64,000 bases of DNA, from assembly GCA_958298945.1 (NCBI GenBank), contig OY282605.1, forward strand, positions 124,864,267-124,928,266. The letters are read 5' to 3'. The notes under the pieces are model-generated. The model had not been told where the DNA came from and did not search any database. It saw only the letters and a program-made list of their open reading frames with translations. Shown here in pieces: positions 1 through 11,393 of this stretch (position 1 is the stretch's first letter; each line of letters begins with the position of its first letter). The position numbers were made by a program, and so were the translations under genes. Origin of the DNA: Atherix ibis. Lineage: Eukaryota; Arthropoda; Insecta; Diptera; Athericidae.

Positions 1-3000
1 GTTTAATAGTCTTACTCTTGTTTGACAATTTTCTAGGACTTCATTAACGTCCCTGAGCCGTTCATCACTTTGATATTGAACTTTTTCTTCCATATCAGCT
101 ATAGTTTGTTTAAGATTTTCAATTTCATTCTAAAACAAATTTATTTCCCCATTATTGTAAACAAAATTTTTTTTTTTTAAATTACAATTAAAAACTTATA
201 CGATTTTAAAAAATATTGAACCAACCAACCTGATGTAATTCAGTTAAATCGTTGATTTGTTCTTCAAGTCGTTCTGCTCTGAATCGTTCTGTATCTAAAC
301 TAACAGTCAAATCCTGATAATCTTTTTGTGATGCCTGCTGATAAAATTCTTTTTAAATGAAAGCGTTTCAAGATCGATATATAACTAATTACCTCTAATC
401 GTTCAACGCGTTCTCTTAATTTATCAAATTCTTCTTTGCGCTCCTGAAATTCAATGATTAAATTCTTTATAATATGCTGATTTTGGCTGGTTCCTGATTG
501 ACTTTTGCCAGATCTATAAAACAATATATTTTTATATTCGAATTAAATATTTTTTATTTTAAATTTCGTTTTTTTTACCCAGGCGGTAGACTTTCACTAG
601 TAACACTACTGCATTCACTTCCATTTTCACTATTAAATTTTCCACTACCAGCACCTCCTGTGTTACCTGAACCAGTTGATGTAGCTTGTGTCGTCACATT
701 ATTTGGAGTTGATGAACCAGCAATTTGCGATTCCATTTGGGACGATGTATTTAACGTATTCATTTCAGCATCTACAAATTAAATTGTGAACATTATTTTA
801 TATATGTAATTAGTAAATTTAATAAATACCTGATGCCATTTGATTAATATTATCGGCACTACCAAATTTATTTTTAATTAAATGTGCAAATTCTCTAGGT
901 TTTGACATAACTGAACCAGAAAAACCAGTAATTCCATCTCTAATATTACCACCCACGTTTCTAGAATTACATACTTTTTCTTATTAATTTTCAATTTACT
1001 TAAATTAATATAGTATATTTTTTAATTTAAATATTATTAAATACATCTGGAATGTATCAATTTACGTTGAAAATAAAAAAATTATGAATTTGTATTTAAG
1101 AACTGTTCTTTTCTGGGCAAAAATACCAACAAAAAAACTAATTTAATTAAATTATATGCACTTGCTAAATCGATTGAGATAATCGATAAAATACAAATAA
1201 TTTTTTTAAAAATATTTTCCTTAAAAGTTGAATTAAAGCATTTTAGACAAGATCAGTGATAAATGTTCGCGTAATTTGAATTAATATTGTTAATATGGTG
1301 GTATAACATTTAATATCAACCACTTTTGAAAAATACTTCAATATTGTTAATATGGTGGGACATTTAATATCAACCACTTTTTTGATGATCGTCATCAACA
1401 TAAATAATATTCATTATATCAATAGTATTGAAGATCACGTCTTGTCGTTTTGTTTTATAATTTTTCTTCTTCAAATAGTCATATTAAATACACAAACCCA
1501 GTAAAATACATATTAATATTTAATATAAAAGAATGAATATGCTTTCTTAATTGTATTCACTAAAATAAATAATCTAAAAGCACTTGATTTTAAAGAAGTC
1601 ACAGTGCAACTGATCAACTAATTAATTTCTATTTGTGAAATACGCCTCTTTTTATGATGAGATAATAATTTTTCAATATCTCAAATAGACTTTTATGCTA
1701 CTTAGCTAAATTCTCATAAATCTGTAAATTGCATTCGAGATTCTGAGACATTTCTAAAAAGAAATTATTTAATGAGAACGCCTTAACAAATGTAAGCCAT
1801 ACGTACAGTGCTGCCAAATATACTATTAAGAAAACATATCTCAAATTTGAAAAGTTAAGCATTAATTAAATGCGTTATCACTAAAATTTAAAAATATAAA
1901 GCCAAAAAGTATAGTTGACTAAAGACTAGCTAATTTATCAATGTTTTGATAAAATAATTAATAAACTGATGAGATAATGGGACATTTAATATCAACCACT
2001 TTTGAAAAAATACTTCAATAAAAAATATCAATTTATTGTCGATTACTCTAATATTCAAGTTATCATTCTCTTATGTTATCGTATTTATTTTTACCACAGA
2101 ACGGATAAAAAATATTGTGCTTTTTGCGACAATTTTCAAGTTTATAATTTATGATCGCAATAATAAAAAATATTATTTTGTTAGTGTATTGGACAAACAT
2201 TTATGTTTTTTATTGAAGATTTTTTTTATTATTAAAATATTCGAGTAGAAATGAAGAGCTGTGCGAGGATAGATTTAACGAATCTAAAATATCGATAATT
2301 CTTGGTCAGATATGATAATACTTGATGATTTGATTCCTATAAACTCATCCTAAAATGTGTTAAAAAATAATTTGAAAAAAATTAAAATATTTTACCTCAA
2401 ACCTTGACCAACATCTCTGAGAACTTCTCTTGGTTGTCGGTGTTGGACTTTCTGATTGAATTGCTGAAATTGTAAATCTTTGGCCCTTTTATTATATGCT
2501 TCCAGCTTTTTTTGCAATTGTGAAATAGTGTGTGCACTTTTCTGATTTTTTTTCTCGAAAACTGCCTATAATAGAGTAATAACAAAAGGAAGATTCCAAT
2601 AATTTTTTTTTCTTTTTTTTGGTAAAACTATTGATTATTATGTTTACTTTTATTCTTTGCAGTTGCTGTTTATCTGCACTTGTTGCAAGTTTAAGATACT
2701 CGTTTACGTTATCTGTATAATTTAAAAAATATAATTAATTATTAAGTAAAGATTAGTTTTTTTTTACCATCTCTTGCAGTTTGTTCTTTTCTAATTGACT
2801 CTTTGGTACATTGGATTTTTGTATTAAGTCTGTCTAGGGCTTGACAGCTATTTGTCCGTTGATGGCGGCGATGTCTCTTTGTTTCAGACGATGGTTGACT
2901 GCAGGTATTACCATCGAAATCATCCGAAATAAATGATTGATACAGTTCATCGTTACCTTAAAAGAAAAGAAAAAAAACATATCAAATTATAATATTTATA

Positions 3001-3956
3001 TCAATATGATCAAATTGATAAAAACTTCATACCAGATAAACGGGAATCCTCACAGGATCCAGAATAGTCACCCGTATTCATTTCGTTGTATAAATTACCG
3101 CCTTGATCAGAGCTACGGCTCTTATTTAAATCTTTTCTACTTCGTTCCCTGCTTCTTCGATTTGTGGACGGACTTTGGTTTCGGAATCGAAATCCGCCAG
3201 AGGCAGACTCGGCGCTGTCACGATCTCTCTCCTTTGACACTGTTCGCAAACAATTTTTCAAACATTAAGTATGATGTGGCTCAATAAACTAACAATATGA
3301 CCTCAATTCTATTCCCAACTAGACACAGAAGCTCATTAACACATTGCGTTCACAAACAAATTATTACCTTTTCTATTTTTACTAATACTAATTTTTTTTT
3401 CCTTTAATAAGCTTTTACTAATACTATTTTTGAACATATATTTAACTAATTTCAAATTAATATACAATATTTTTTTTATATATAAATCTATAAAACAGAC
3501 AAAAAAAAATTTAAAAAAAAATAAAAAATAATAAAATAATTTACAACTTTTTAAAATATAAATATAATAAGTCTTAAAGTAGGAATTAAACGAAAATAAT
3601 TAAAGAAAAAAACTCTCTTTAATTTTTAATAACAAGCACAATTAAATAGATAGATCATCACAAGTACATAATTTTTAATATATAAAAAAACAACAAATAT
3701 TTTAAAACATAATTAAATGAATGAATAAACAAATAAATAAATAATATTTCAATTTACTTTAAAAGCTGCAATAAATGCAAGACAACAAGTCCACCACTGA
3801 AAATTTGTTTTTTTCATCTTTAATTTAAATTAAATATTATTTAAAAATGGTATTCATTTTAATACTTTGTTCCGAATTGCACGGAGATGTAGTCCTACTC
3901 GAAGGTTGGCTTAGTTTTGATGTATACACTTCAGTAGAAACTTTTAATGTATCCAT
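1..3956 (-). CDS. TMCC-family transmembrane and coiled-coil protein (dementin-like), 3' end outside window
   Basis: TMCC proteins are coiled-coil proteins of the ER membrane with two C-terminal membrane helices. Ten exons join in phase: 3866-3956 (ATG at 3956), 3033-3239, 2768-2956, 2648-2712, 2396-2565, 830-960, 579-771, 393-513, 230-337 and 1-129 (open at the window edge), giving 468 codons. The N-terminus is low-complexity and Arg/Ser-rich ([23 protein letters not shown]). Family hallmarks follow in order: [72 protein letters not shown], a Ser/Thr/Gly linker, and a coiled coil containing [14 protein letters not shown] and [20 protein letters not shown]. The membrane segments are expected left of position 1. 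The family call is strong. The first exon is the weakest part: it is supported by an ATG, a donor and matching phase (A plus TG), but alternative 5' exons are possible. I leave the symbol blank because the species is unknown. Confidence 0.88.
1281..1383. repeat. Short direct repeat in the TMCC intron
   Basis: Two adjacent copies of a unit of about 50 bp lie at 1281-1340 and 1341-1383. Both contain ATTGTTAATATGGTGG followed by CATTTAATATCAACCACTTT. A third, partial copy lies at about 1977-2020 in the same intron. The unit resembles nothing I recognise and may be a fragment of a dispersed element. Confidence 0.7.
1977..2020. repeat. Third copy of the TMCC-intron repeat
   Basis: The segment repeats GACATTTAATATCAACCACT and the following TTTGAAAAA…TACTTCAATA found at 1300-1345 and 1357-1383. 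It lies about 600 bp away from those copies, so the unit is dispersed rather than purely tandem. Confidence 0.65.
3866..3956 (-). CDS. Candidate first coding exon of the TMCC gene
   Basis: This exon holds 30 codons plus one base from an ATG at 3954-3956, reading [20 protein letters not shown] and onward. It ends at an AAA|GTATTA donor. The leftover A joins the TG at the start of the exon at 3239, keeping the TMCC frame open (…SEQ-M-SKERDRD). The N-terminus is not conserved enough to confirm by family resemblance. A transcript using another 5' exon is equally compatible with the acceptor at 3240-3241. Confidence 0.5.
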
Positions 3957-4260
3957 AACTTAAATTAAATATTATGCCGTGATTTAATCTGTAATAAATA
4001 AAAAAATTCCAAATTATTTAACAATATTAAGTGCATAGCATAATTCAATCATATTGTTAATTTGATAATTTTTAATGCAAATATTACAATAATGCTGCTA
4101 ACTAAATGAAATGATTTTCATCATCAGCTTTATAATGTACGTGTATACGTGTACGTCGTATTTGAACAGGCAATACATTAAAACGATAATATTACTGTGT
4201 GATTTCCTGATATTGAAAGAAAATTTTGTTGTGAAAAATATTGTGATTTATTATAATTAT
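3957..4260. other. AT-rich region upstream of the TMCC exon
   Basis: No convincing reading frame or structural RNA is visible. If the exon at 3866-3956 is the first coding exon, this stretch should contain its promoter. I cannot point to a core element. Confidence 0.3.
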
Positions 4261-4435
4261 AACAAGAGTGTCTAAATTTATAATTAAAATGAAAATATGT
4301 TCTGGATTTTTGTATTTTAAATACAAAATGCCTCAGTAAGTCGACGATCAAACGAAGCGGAATTATAAACGGAAATCGTTATGTATTAATAATACTATAT
4401 TTTTTCAGGTTTGTTTGTATATAAGTCCCTTAGAC

Positions 4436-4534
4436 ATGAACCAGGGAGGCTACTTTAGAGCACCACGATTTGGCGGTTTGGTACAAAATTTTCTCAACAG
4501 AAATTTAAAATTTAACTACATTTTATTTAGGTAA
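4436..4534 (+). CDS. Possible small divergent transcript, 32-codon frame of unknown function
   Basis: A strong donor (CCTCA|GTAAGT, 4336) and a polypyrimidine acceptor (TTTTTTCAG|G, ending 4408) would define a 73-bp intron. Downstream of it an ATG at 4436 opens a 32-codon frame beginning MNQGGYFRAPRFGGLVQNFL and ending at TAA 4532-4534. The frame end overlaps a donor-like AG|GTAAAG at 4531, so it may be a first coding exon whose later exons I could not find. I do not recognise the peptide. A short upstream frame starts at about 4289 (MKICSGFLYF). The paired splice signals are the main reason for listing it. Confidence 0.25.
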   Translation: MNQGGYFRAPRFGGLVQNFLNRNLKFNYILFR

Positions 4535-5106
4535 AGATAATTATTCTCTTGGAAAATAAATTTGATCTAATATATATATTTTTTTCCAAATTTAATGAAT
4601 ATTCTATATTAATATAACATCCAAAGATAAGTACCAAGATATTTTTATTTTATCTTTTAAAAGCTGTATTATCCAAAGAGTATTTTTTTCTAAATAAACA
4701 CATTCATTGTATTTATGTTAATTTGTTTAATATTATCCAAACTGTATGAACTACAAAACATACAATTATTAATTTCGTTATCATTTTATTGAATTTGATT
4801 TATCTTTTTATAGATCGGAATTTTAATTACAATTGAAATTTTTTTAAAACCAATACTAATTTGGTTACGTACTGATCTCAATATTGTTTGAATATATTTT
4901 AGAAATTAATGTTGCATTCAAGAATATCAAATCATTTAATATTTTTGGCTTAGTAGGCTTAATTTCAGATAGAAATTCAGATAAACTAGGATAGTATGTC
5001 ACTAATTGTACCTTTGTAACATGCATAAAAAATACCAATTATAATTTCTTCGCAATATTACCAAAAAGACATGGAATCTCGAACAAAGTCGAACTTTGAC
5101 AAAAAA
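4535..5106. other. AT-rich stretch without recognised features
   Basis: I see no gene, RNA or repeat I can support here. The stretch separates the possible small transcript from the LINE fragment. Confidence 0.4.
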
Positions 5107-6135
5107 TTAGATTGTTAACAAAATTAGTGATAAATGGTATTGTAAGGACTGTAGGTAAAAAGTCTTGCTTTGGTTCTTGACATCAAATTGTGTTCGGATC
5201 CCCATATTAGTGGTGTAATCAGGAACGTTACAATTACCATGCGTAAACTTCATAGCTTTAATTGCTATCTGCCTGCGAATATCAAATTTCGCTTGGTTCA
5301 TGCTGTCATCATGCCTAGCTTTAATTATGGACTTGCAATTTTCTCTATATGTTCTAAAGCGGTAATTCTGCTATTGCATATATCGGAGTTTGTTGTTGGA
5401 ATAATTGGTGTAGGCCTTTTAGATAGCATATTAAACTGCGACTGCTGGCTCTTTTTCTACAACATATTTAGGACCCAATATCCCAGATACTTACTAAGTT
5501 CATTAGTTTTCAAAGGAAATAGTCGAACGTAGGGACTGTCCTTTCCTAGGATTTCATCCTCTGCTTGGGATAATTCGTTTATGGCTCGAGTGACCAGGTT
5601 ATATAATGATCTTATTCTCCTAGATCTCAAAAGATTTGATATTTCTCTCTTCTTGTACAAGAGCAAAATACTTTCACTGCTCAACGCTTAGTTGAGAGAT
5701 TTGATATTTCTCTCTCTTGTACAAGAGAATAGAACAGTTGAGAGATTTTGTTGTTTCTCTTGCCACTTGTAACTAATTGACTCTTTTGCTCATAAATAAA
5801 CTATCTATTACTTGGTTTTTGTCTGGGTCATTCTGCGGGCTTGGGATTTTGAGAGTAGTCATGTCTGTCAGGACTGTCATTGGGTGGGCGGTAGCTCGAT
5901 GCATTTAAATGAATAAGTTTTTTTCTGTTTTCTTTTTAAATCGATTTTACTAATGTAAAGTGTTATAGAACTAAAAAAAAAGTTTCTCCCTTTTTTTACT
6001 AATTTTTATTACTAAATTAAAATGCATTTTGGTTTTTTACTTTTCTTGAAGTTGAATAGGTTAATAAACACTCTGTAACAATCTAATGGGCATATAGCCT
6101 GATTGTATTATAAATGTTGAATAAATAAAAAAAAA
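5107..6135 (+). mobile_element. 5'-truncated non-LTR retrotransposon (jockey-like LINE), 3' end
   Basis: The plus frame from about 5150 reads SLALVLDIKLCSDPHISGVI, then RKLHSFNCYLPANIKFRLVH and AVIMPSFNYGLAIFS. This is the thumb and connection region that follows the reverse transcriptase palm in jockey-type LINEs. It continues to YNIFRTQYPRYLLSSLVFKG and, after an in-frame stop at about 5530, to the typical C-terminal motif (NSFMARVTRLYNDLILLDLK, about 5570-5640). A 3' untranslated region follows, ending near 6090-6135 in GCATATAGCCTGATTGTATT, AATAAATA and an A-run. The catalytic palm and the endonuclease are missing and stops interrupt the frame, so it is dead. The clade (jockey or Loa) is not certain. 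I could not define a target-site duplication. Confidence 0.8.
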
Positions 6136-6289
6136 TTAGTATTCTAACTTCAACACAAATAAGCTTCGAGTTGATTACTACAATCAAAAAAATATTAACA
6201 TTGATTAACTTGTGATAAAATTGGTCGCCTGAGACAATCTACGACTTAGGACAATATAAATACGGAGTGTAGTATAGAAGTAATGAGAT

Positions 6290-6850
6290 TTATTTTTTCC
6301 AACAAATTAATTTTATTTTTATAAATCAATATGATTCCCTTTGAAGTAAAATCTTTGGGCAACTATACATTGTCGAAGTTGTTGTTGCCACCGTTCGCAG
6401 GTAGAATCGCCTTGAGCTGCTCGCTTACACTCCTTTGGATGTTATCGACGTCTTTCACGTATTTTCAGATATTGGGAAATTTAAAAAAAAAGTCACACGG
6501 ACTGAAATAAGGTGAATGGAGAGGGCTCGTTGATTGTATTGCTGTTGAATCGTGAGCTTCAATATTAATCGACGATCTGACCTTTAAAGACCCCTCGCTC
6601 GTTCCACATTTTTATCAGCTTTCGATGTTTTCAGCCCTCAAAAAATTCTTTATGTCACCGAAAAACTTGTGGTCTTGGATCTTCCCCATAGACTCCATAT
6701 AAATTTTTGTAAGTCAAACTTGACAATGTATCCAGTTTAACAGAATATTTGATGACACATAGTTGCTCCAAATTTCGCCGTTCTCTTATTTTAACGTTTT
6801 ACAAAAACGCAATTTCACTTAACTTGTATTGTAAAGCTAGAAGAGACTAA
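6290..6850 (-). mobile_element. Internally deleted mariner-like element relic
   Basis: Read on the minus strand, about 6780-6580 gives degenerate mariner transposase N-terminal (helix-turn-helix) sequence: QLCVIKYSVKL, then LYGVYGEDPRPQVFR, a stop, and HKEFFEG. After a gap, about 6400-6315 gives the typical mariner C-terminal end: CERWQQQLRQCIVAQRFYFK followed by GNHIDL and a stop. The catalytic DD34D core is absent, so this is a deletion derivative with further frameshifts and stops. The ends are approximate because I did not find a clear pair of terminal inverted repeats. It does not carry the transposase segment used by the satellite at 16489-64000. Confidence 0.6.
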
Positions 6851-9800
6851 CGTATAAGCTATGTAATATTAAGGAAGCCCACACCATGTATTAACAATAT
6901 TAAATATATTTGATATAATAAAAAATATAGAATAATTAAAATATCTTTATAGAAATTTTCCCCAAAAAAGGAGAAAATGAATGTTACTACTTCAAATTTA
7001 TTTATTTATTTCTCTATAAGAAAATTATTCAAATTATTTCAATATAACTGAAATCACTGTAAAAATTAAAGAATATAATTTAAAAAAATTTCATTTTATA
7101 TTTACATACGTATATAGTTGTATTACGATATAATTATTTCTGTTAGATATTTTATACACTTTGTACATAGGCATTCGATTAAAGAAGCAAGTATCAAAGA
7201 AATATAGTATATAAGCACGTTTTTATATTTACAAATAATTAATATGGACCTTTAATAATTTACTATTAAATATTACTCAACAAAAAAAAGCACATGAATT
7301 GACTTATCAGAAAATGATATGATTACACCTTTTATTCTTATCAATTTTGATAAAATAACAAGTATTTGCAAAGGTGTATCTATTAAAAGATGTGCTATGC
7401 TACACGTATTAGAATTTTTTCCCACAAATAGGTGTGCATGCACATACAAAATAAAAAATCAAATATAGGAAAATTATTAGAGAAATAAATTAAGGAAACA
7501 TTTCGATATGTAAATGTTTACTCTTTAAAAGTATTTATTATAATGTAAACATATTATTTATATATGCAGCAAATATGTATATAGCTAAACGGCAATAACT
7601 ATAAATGTAAGTAGGTTAATATTTAAAAAAAATATATTATGATAAACTTTTGTAATTGTTTACAATTTTAAATTTAATCTAAAATAGTATATACATGTTT
7701 GATGTATTATATGTATATGCATTTATTTGTATATACGCAATGTATTTCAAATGTGTTATTTTTTTATTTTTTTTATAAAATATAAAATTTATTATAGTTA
7801 TCTCCAAAGTCCAACGAAATAGCAAGTGTTTCTTGCTCGAAATGATTAGATATCGATAACAATTTTAGATATTTTACTGATTATATATGATGACGTTAAC
7901 GATGAAGTTATGAGAATTTGGTTAATTTCCTTAACATAAACTAAATTTATACAATTAATATATTAAATAGCAATATTAAATTGATTATTGTATACTTTAA
8001 TGTCTAAGATTATTAACTTTGAACTTTGTGCCGTTTTAGAAGGAATAATAAATCAATTATTTTTGAGTTTTAGTGTTGTTATAAATAATTAATTAATAAA
8101 AGATTATAATAAACACAAAAAAATAATGTTTTCATTTTATTTTCGTTAATTGTTTATTTTAATAACTATATTCATATATGCAAATGAATGTGTCGGCTTA
8201 ACACAATACGTTTGGAAGAAAATTATTTTCCGATATGTACTATTAAATCGTATACTATCACGTCAACATTAACTTATTTTTAATCAAAACATAATCAATA
8301 TTATGATACAACTAGTTTGGTTCACAATTAGTTAAAATGATTTCCATGTTTCAACATTGAAACATATGCTTGACTTTGAATAGTAGCCCACCACCAATCT
8401 GTAATCGGTAGCCCAATCTTTACATGTACGACTCATATTAAAACAATTTTTAAATTTCAAATTGGCACAACATGTTTCATCATGGGTCACATACACGATT
8501 ACATATTATTATTATTATTAAATTGGCGAATTGATAAAATTATCACCTGAGTTGATATTTCATTTATCTACTCTGATACTCATAATGATAGCAATCTAAA
8601 AGGAATAGATATAGAAAGTGGCTCATAACTTAGTCGGCGATAGGAAGCACCATTAACACAAAAAAATTACTAATATTATATATACTTACATTCGAGTATG
8701 TATATTATTTAAATTTGTCATCGTTCGTTATGAATAAAACAAAGAAACACAATCGATTTATAATTATTTACTTATCAGTTTACAAATAAAAAAAAAAACA
8801 ATAAATATATTTCAACCGATTTGATATTGGGTGGAGTCAATAAACTTTATAGATTAGCCAATATTAATTTATTTATTTTTTTGAACATATGTACATATAA
8901 ATTATATTGACAGTACGCATAATTCTCACTTTTGACAGTTCAATCAAAGAAGAAAAAACACGAATTACATTCAATTAAAAAGAAAAAAATCAAATGAACT
9001 AGTTCAGATTTCTCTATTTCAAATTGTGAAAATTTTATTGTTTATTGGAAAATATAATAATAGCTTGTTTTTTATTTGGTTCTTGTATTTTCAATTAATC
9101 TTACATTGTTTTGGATAGAGATTAAAAATAGCCATCATTGATCCATAAGTTCCTCATCAAATTTGAGGAATTTTCACTAGACTAGCAAATAAATTTCTTT
9201 TATTAAAACAAAATCAAAAAACTCTTTAGATTTTATTAAACTTATCACATATCCACTAAATATATGTTGTGTTTATAGATTGTTAAATTGGCAGAAAACT
9301 TGAATACAAATGAAAACGACGATTAAAGTTCAGAATAAATTAAAAAGTGAAGTGCGGGGTGGAATCAAAACAATTTTTAATGTACATATGGTAATACTGA
9401 TAGAATTCGCTTTCGTTAAATGCAGTTTACTATGGAAGACACAAATTGACAAATTGAATCTAAAATTTTTTGGTTGTTTTTAATTTATATCTTTTATAAA
9501 TTTACTCTATATATATTATATTTTTTTCTTATTTATTTCTATAAATAACTTATTAAATAGATTTGTAAAAAATTTCTATTAAAATTTCTAATTTATCTTT
9601 TGCATTAAAAGTATTTTGATGTATTTTCCCTTTCATATATTTAGGTAATAAAAATTAATAAATTTTTATTTGTCCGATTTGCTGTTATACATACGCAAAA
9701 TTAAATAAAATGCTTAAGTAAAAAGCAAATAATAAAAATATTTTTGTATAAAAGAAAACATTATATTATTAGATAATTATAATCGTTTACTTTTGGATGA

Positions 9801-9980
9801 TTGGAATTATTACTCAGTACGTGAGTATTTAATAAATATTCAAAATGTTTCGGAAATGCATTATTATACGAACTTTTTTTAAAAATTCTTTGCTATATCA
9901 TTCTGTATAATAACAAATGTCTGTCGCAATATTGATTTTTTTGTGTGTTTGTATAGAATACATAATTTCTAAATTAAAGT
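6851..9980. other. Long AT-rich intergenic region
   Basis: This stretch is about 3.1 kb of A/T-rich DNA with homopolymer runs and short ATT/AAT stretches. Apart from the 34-codon frame at 8332-8436 I see no coding exon, RNA gene or mobile element I can support. Confidence 0.5.
8332..8436 (-). other. Unassigned 34-codon open frame
   Basis: The frame runs from ATG 8434-8436 to TAA 8332-8334 and begins MSRTCKDWATDYRLVVGYYS. Its composition is more balanced than the surrounding AT-rich DNA. It has no clear splice sites and I do not recognise it. It may be a fragment of a decayed element rather than a gene. Confidence 0.15.
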
Positions 9981-10108
9981 AAAATGCACGGGCCAATTTT
10001 ATCCATAGTTAACCAAGAATTATAAAAACTGCCTTCAGAATTTTTCAACTTATTTAAAATATGAAAGTACGCATCCAAAATTGTCTCATTGAGCTATTAA
10101 AACGCGAG

Positions 10109-10127
10109 CCAATCAAAAACGTCCAAG
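10109..10127 (+). promoter_or_regulatory. ER-stress-response-element-like site upstream of MANF
   Basis: CCAAT at 10109-10113, nine bases, then CCAAG at 10123-10127. This matches the ERSE layout (CCAAT-N9-CCACG) with one mismatch. The spacer contains an ACGT core. The site is about 218 bp upstream of the MANF start codon. MANF genes are known targets of the unfolded protein response, which makes the site plausible, but it is not proven. Confidence 0.4.
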
Positions 10128-10344
10128 TTTATGTTTGCCACATTAACGAAAGCTGTGCCGGTTGTCAAATTGTACACGATTTCTCTGCATTAGAAGTAGA
10201 ACAATAATCTGAACATTTATCGAAAGTATTATGAATAGTATATATTGAATGAAATTAAATTTTGTATTCACATATCAGCGATTATATAGATAATTGGATT
10301 AGTTCTTACATATAATTAAACGAAACAACAGTAAATTGATTAAA

Positions 10345-11097
10345 ATGAAGCAATACATTTTCATACTCGTGATTATACTATTATCTTCAAATATTTCTGG
10401 TTTTAAAGAGGAAGATTGTGAAGGTAAATATTTTATTTGCGGATCGGTTAGTTAAATTTTTAAAGATAAAATAATTTTATCATTTTTCAGTATGCGTAAA
10501 GACTATAGAAACATTTGATAAGTTATTAGATGATAATATTAAAAAAGATACGAAACTAATAGAAACGAAATTTCGAGAATATTGTAAAACAGCGAACAAT
10601 AAAGAACAAAGATTTGTGAGTAGATATTTATATTATTATTATTTTTATTTTATGCTAGAAATTAAAGTAATACAAATTTATTTATAATTGATCATATAAT
10701 AATATTTCAAATATTTTTTTTAGTGTTACTATCTTGGCGGTTTAGAAGATTCAGCTACTGGTATTTTAGGTGAACTATCAAAACCACTTAGTTGGTCAAT
10801 GCCAGCTCTTAAAATTTGCGAAAAACTTAAGAAAAAAGATGCTCAAATTTGCGATCTTAGATTTGGTAATGAAACGTTTTTATAAGTATAATTGATAACT
10901 TGTTTTATATTATTATTATTATATTTACAGAAAAACAAATCGATTTGGATACAGTTGATTTGAAGAAATTAAAAGTTAAGGATTTAAAGAAAATTTTAAA
11001 TGATTGGGATGAGACTTGTGATGGATGTTTAGAAAAAACCGATTATATAAAAAGAATAGAACAACTTAAACCGATGTACTCTAGAACTGATTTATAA
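10345..11097 (+). CDS. Manf: Mesencephalic astrocyte-derived neurotrophic factor homologue (MANF), complete
   Basis: MANF is a small ER-resident and secreted protein that protects cells during ER stress and supports neurons. Four exons join in phase: 10345-10423, 10491-10615, 10724-10865 and 10931-11097, giving 170 residues. Residues 1-20 form a hydrophobic signal peptide ([20 protein letters not shown]). The saposin-like N-terminal domain starts with [15 protein letters not shown] and includes [40 protein letters not shown] closes it. The SAP-like C-terminal domain ([17 protein letters not shown]) carries the CDGC (CxxC) motif. All eight conserved cysteines are present. The last four residues, RTDL, are the ER-retention type signal of this family. 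The length matches known homologues (about 170-180). An AATAAA signal follows at 11212. Confidence 0.97.
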
Positions 11098-11211
11098 AAA
11101 CTACTAGATTTTTCATTAAACATTTATATTATAATTTATCTCATACAATAATTATATGGCTTTTTTGAAACAATATTTTGTTAAATATTAATATTAGATT
11201 TATATAAAAAG

Positions 11212-11217
11212 AATAAA
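11212..11217 (+). promoter_or_regulatory. Polyadenylation signal of MANF
   Basis: AATAAA lies 115 bases after the MANF stop codon, in the 300-bp gap between two convergent genes. Confidence 0.55.
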
Positions 11218-11352
11218 TTAAAAAATAAATATATTTTTTTCTTATTTTAATATTAGAATTTGAAATGTTACAGTCGCAAGCAAAGTGAGTTTCAAAAGAC
11301 GTAAAAACGAAAAATCATAGATTATTGTTCGTTTTTGAGATTCGTGCAAGTA

Positions 11353-11377
11353 TTTATTCGTCAGAAGATATTTTATT
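11353..11377 (-). promoter_or_regulatory. Polyadenylation signals of the four-helix membrane protein gene
   Basis: On the minus strand two AATAAA hexamers occur at 11372-11377 and 11353-11358, about 17 and 36 bases after the stop codon at 11394-11396. Either could direct cleavage before the convergent MANF transcript end. Confidence 0.5.
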
Positions 11378-11393
11378 GGTTCCGATAAATGTT

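Noticed and set aside
2036..2248. 70-codon plus-strand frame inside the TMCC intron
   Set aside because: Its composition (Phe, Ile, Lys, Asn) reflects AT-rich DNA. It has no similarity or splice context.
2937..3287. 116-codon plus-strand frame over TMCC exons
   Set aside because: The minus strand there encodes family-conserved TMCC sequence with in-phase splice sites; the plus frame is a shadow.
5457..5684. 75-codon minus-strand frame over the LINE
   Set aside because: It lies antisense to recognisable LINE coding sequence on the plus strand.
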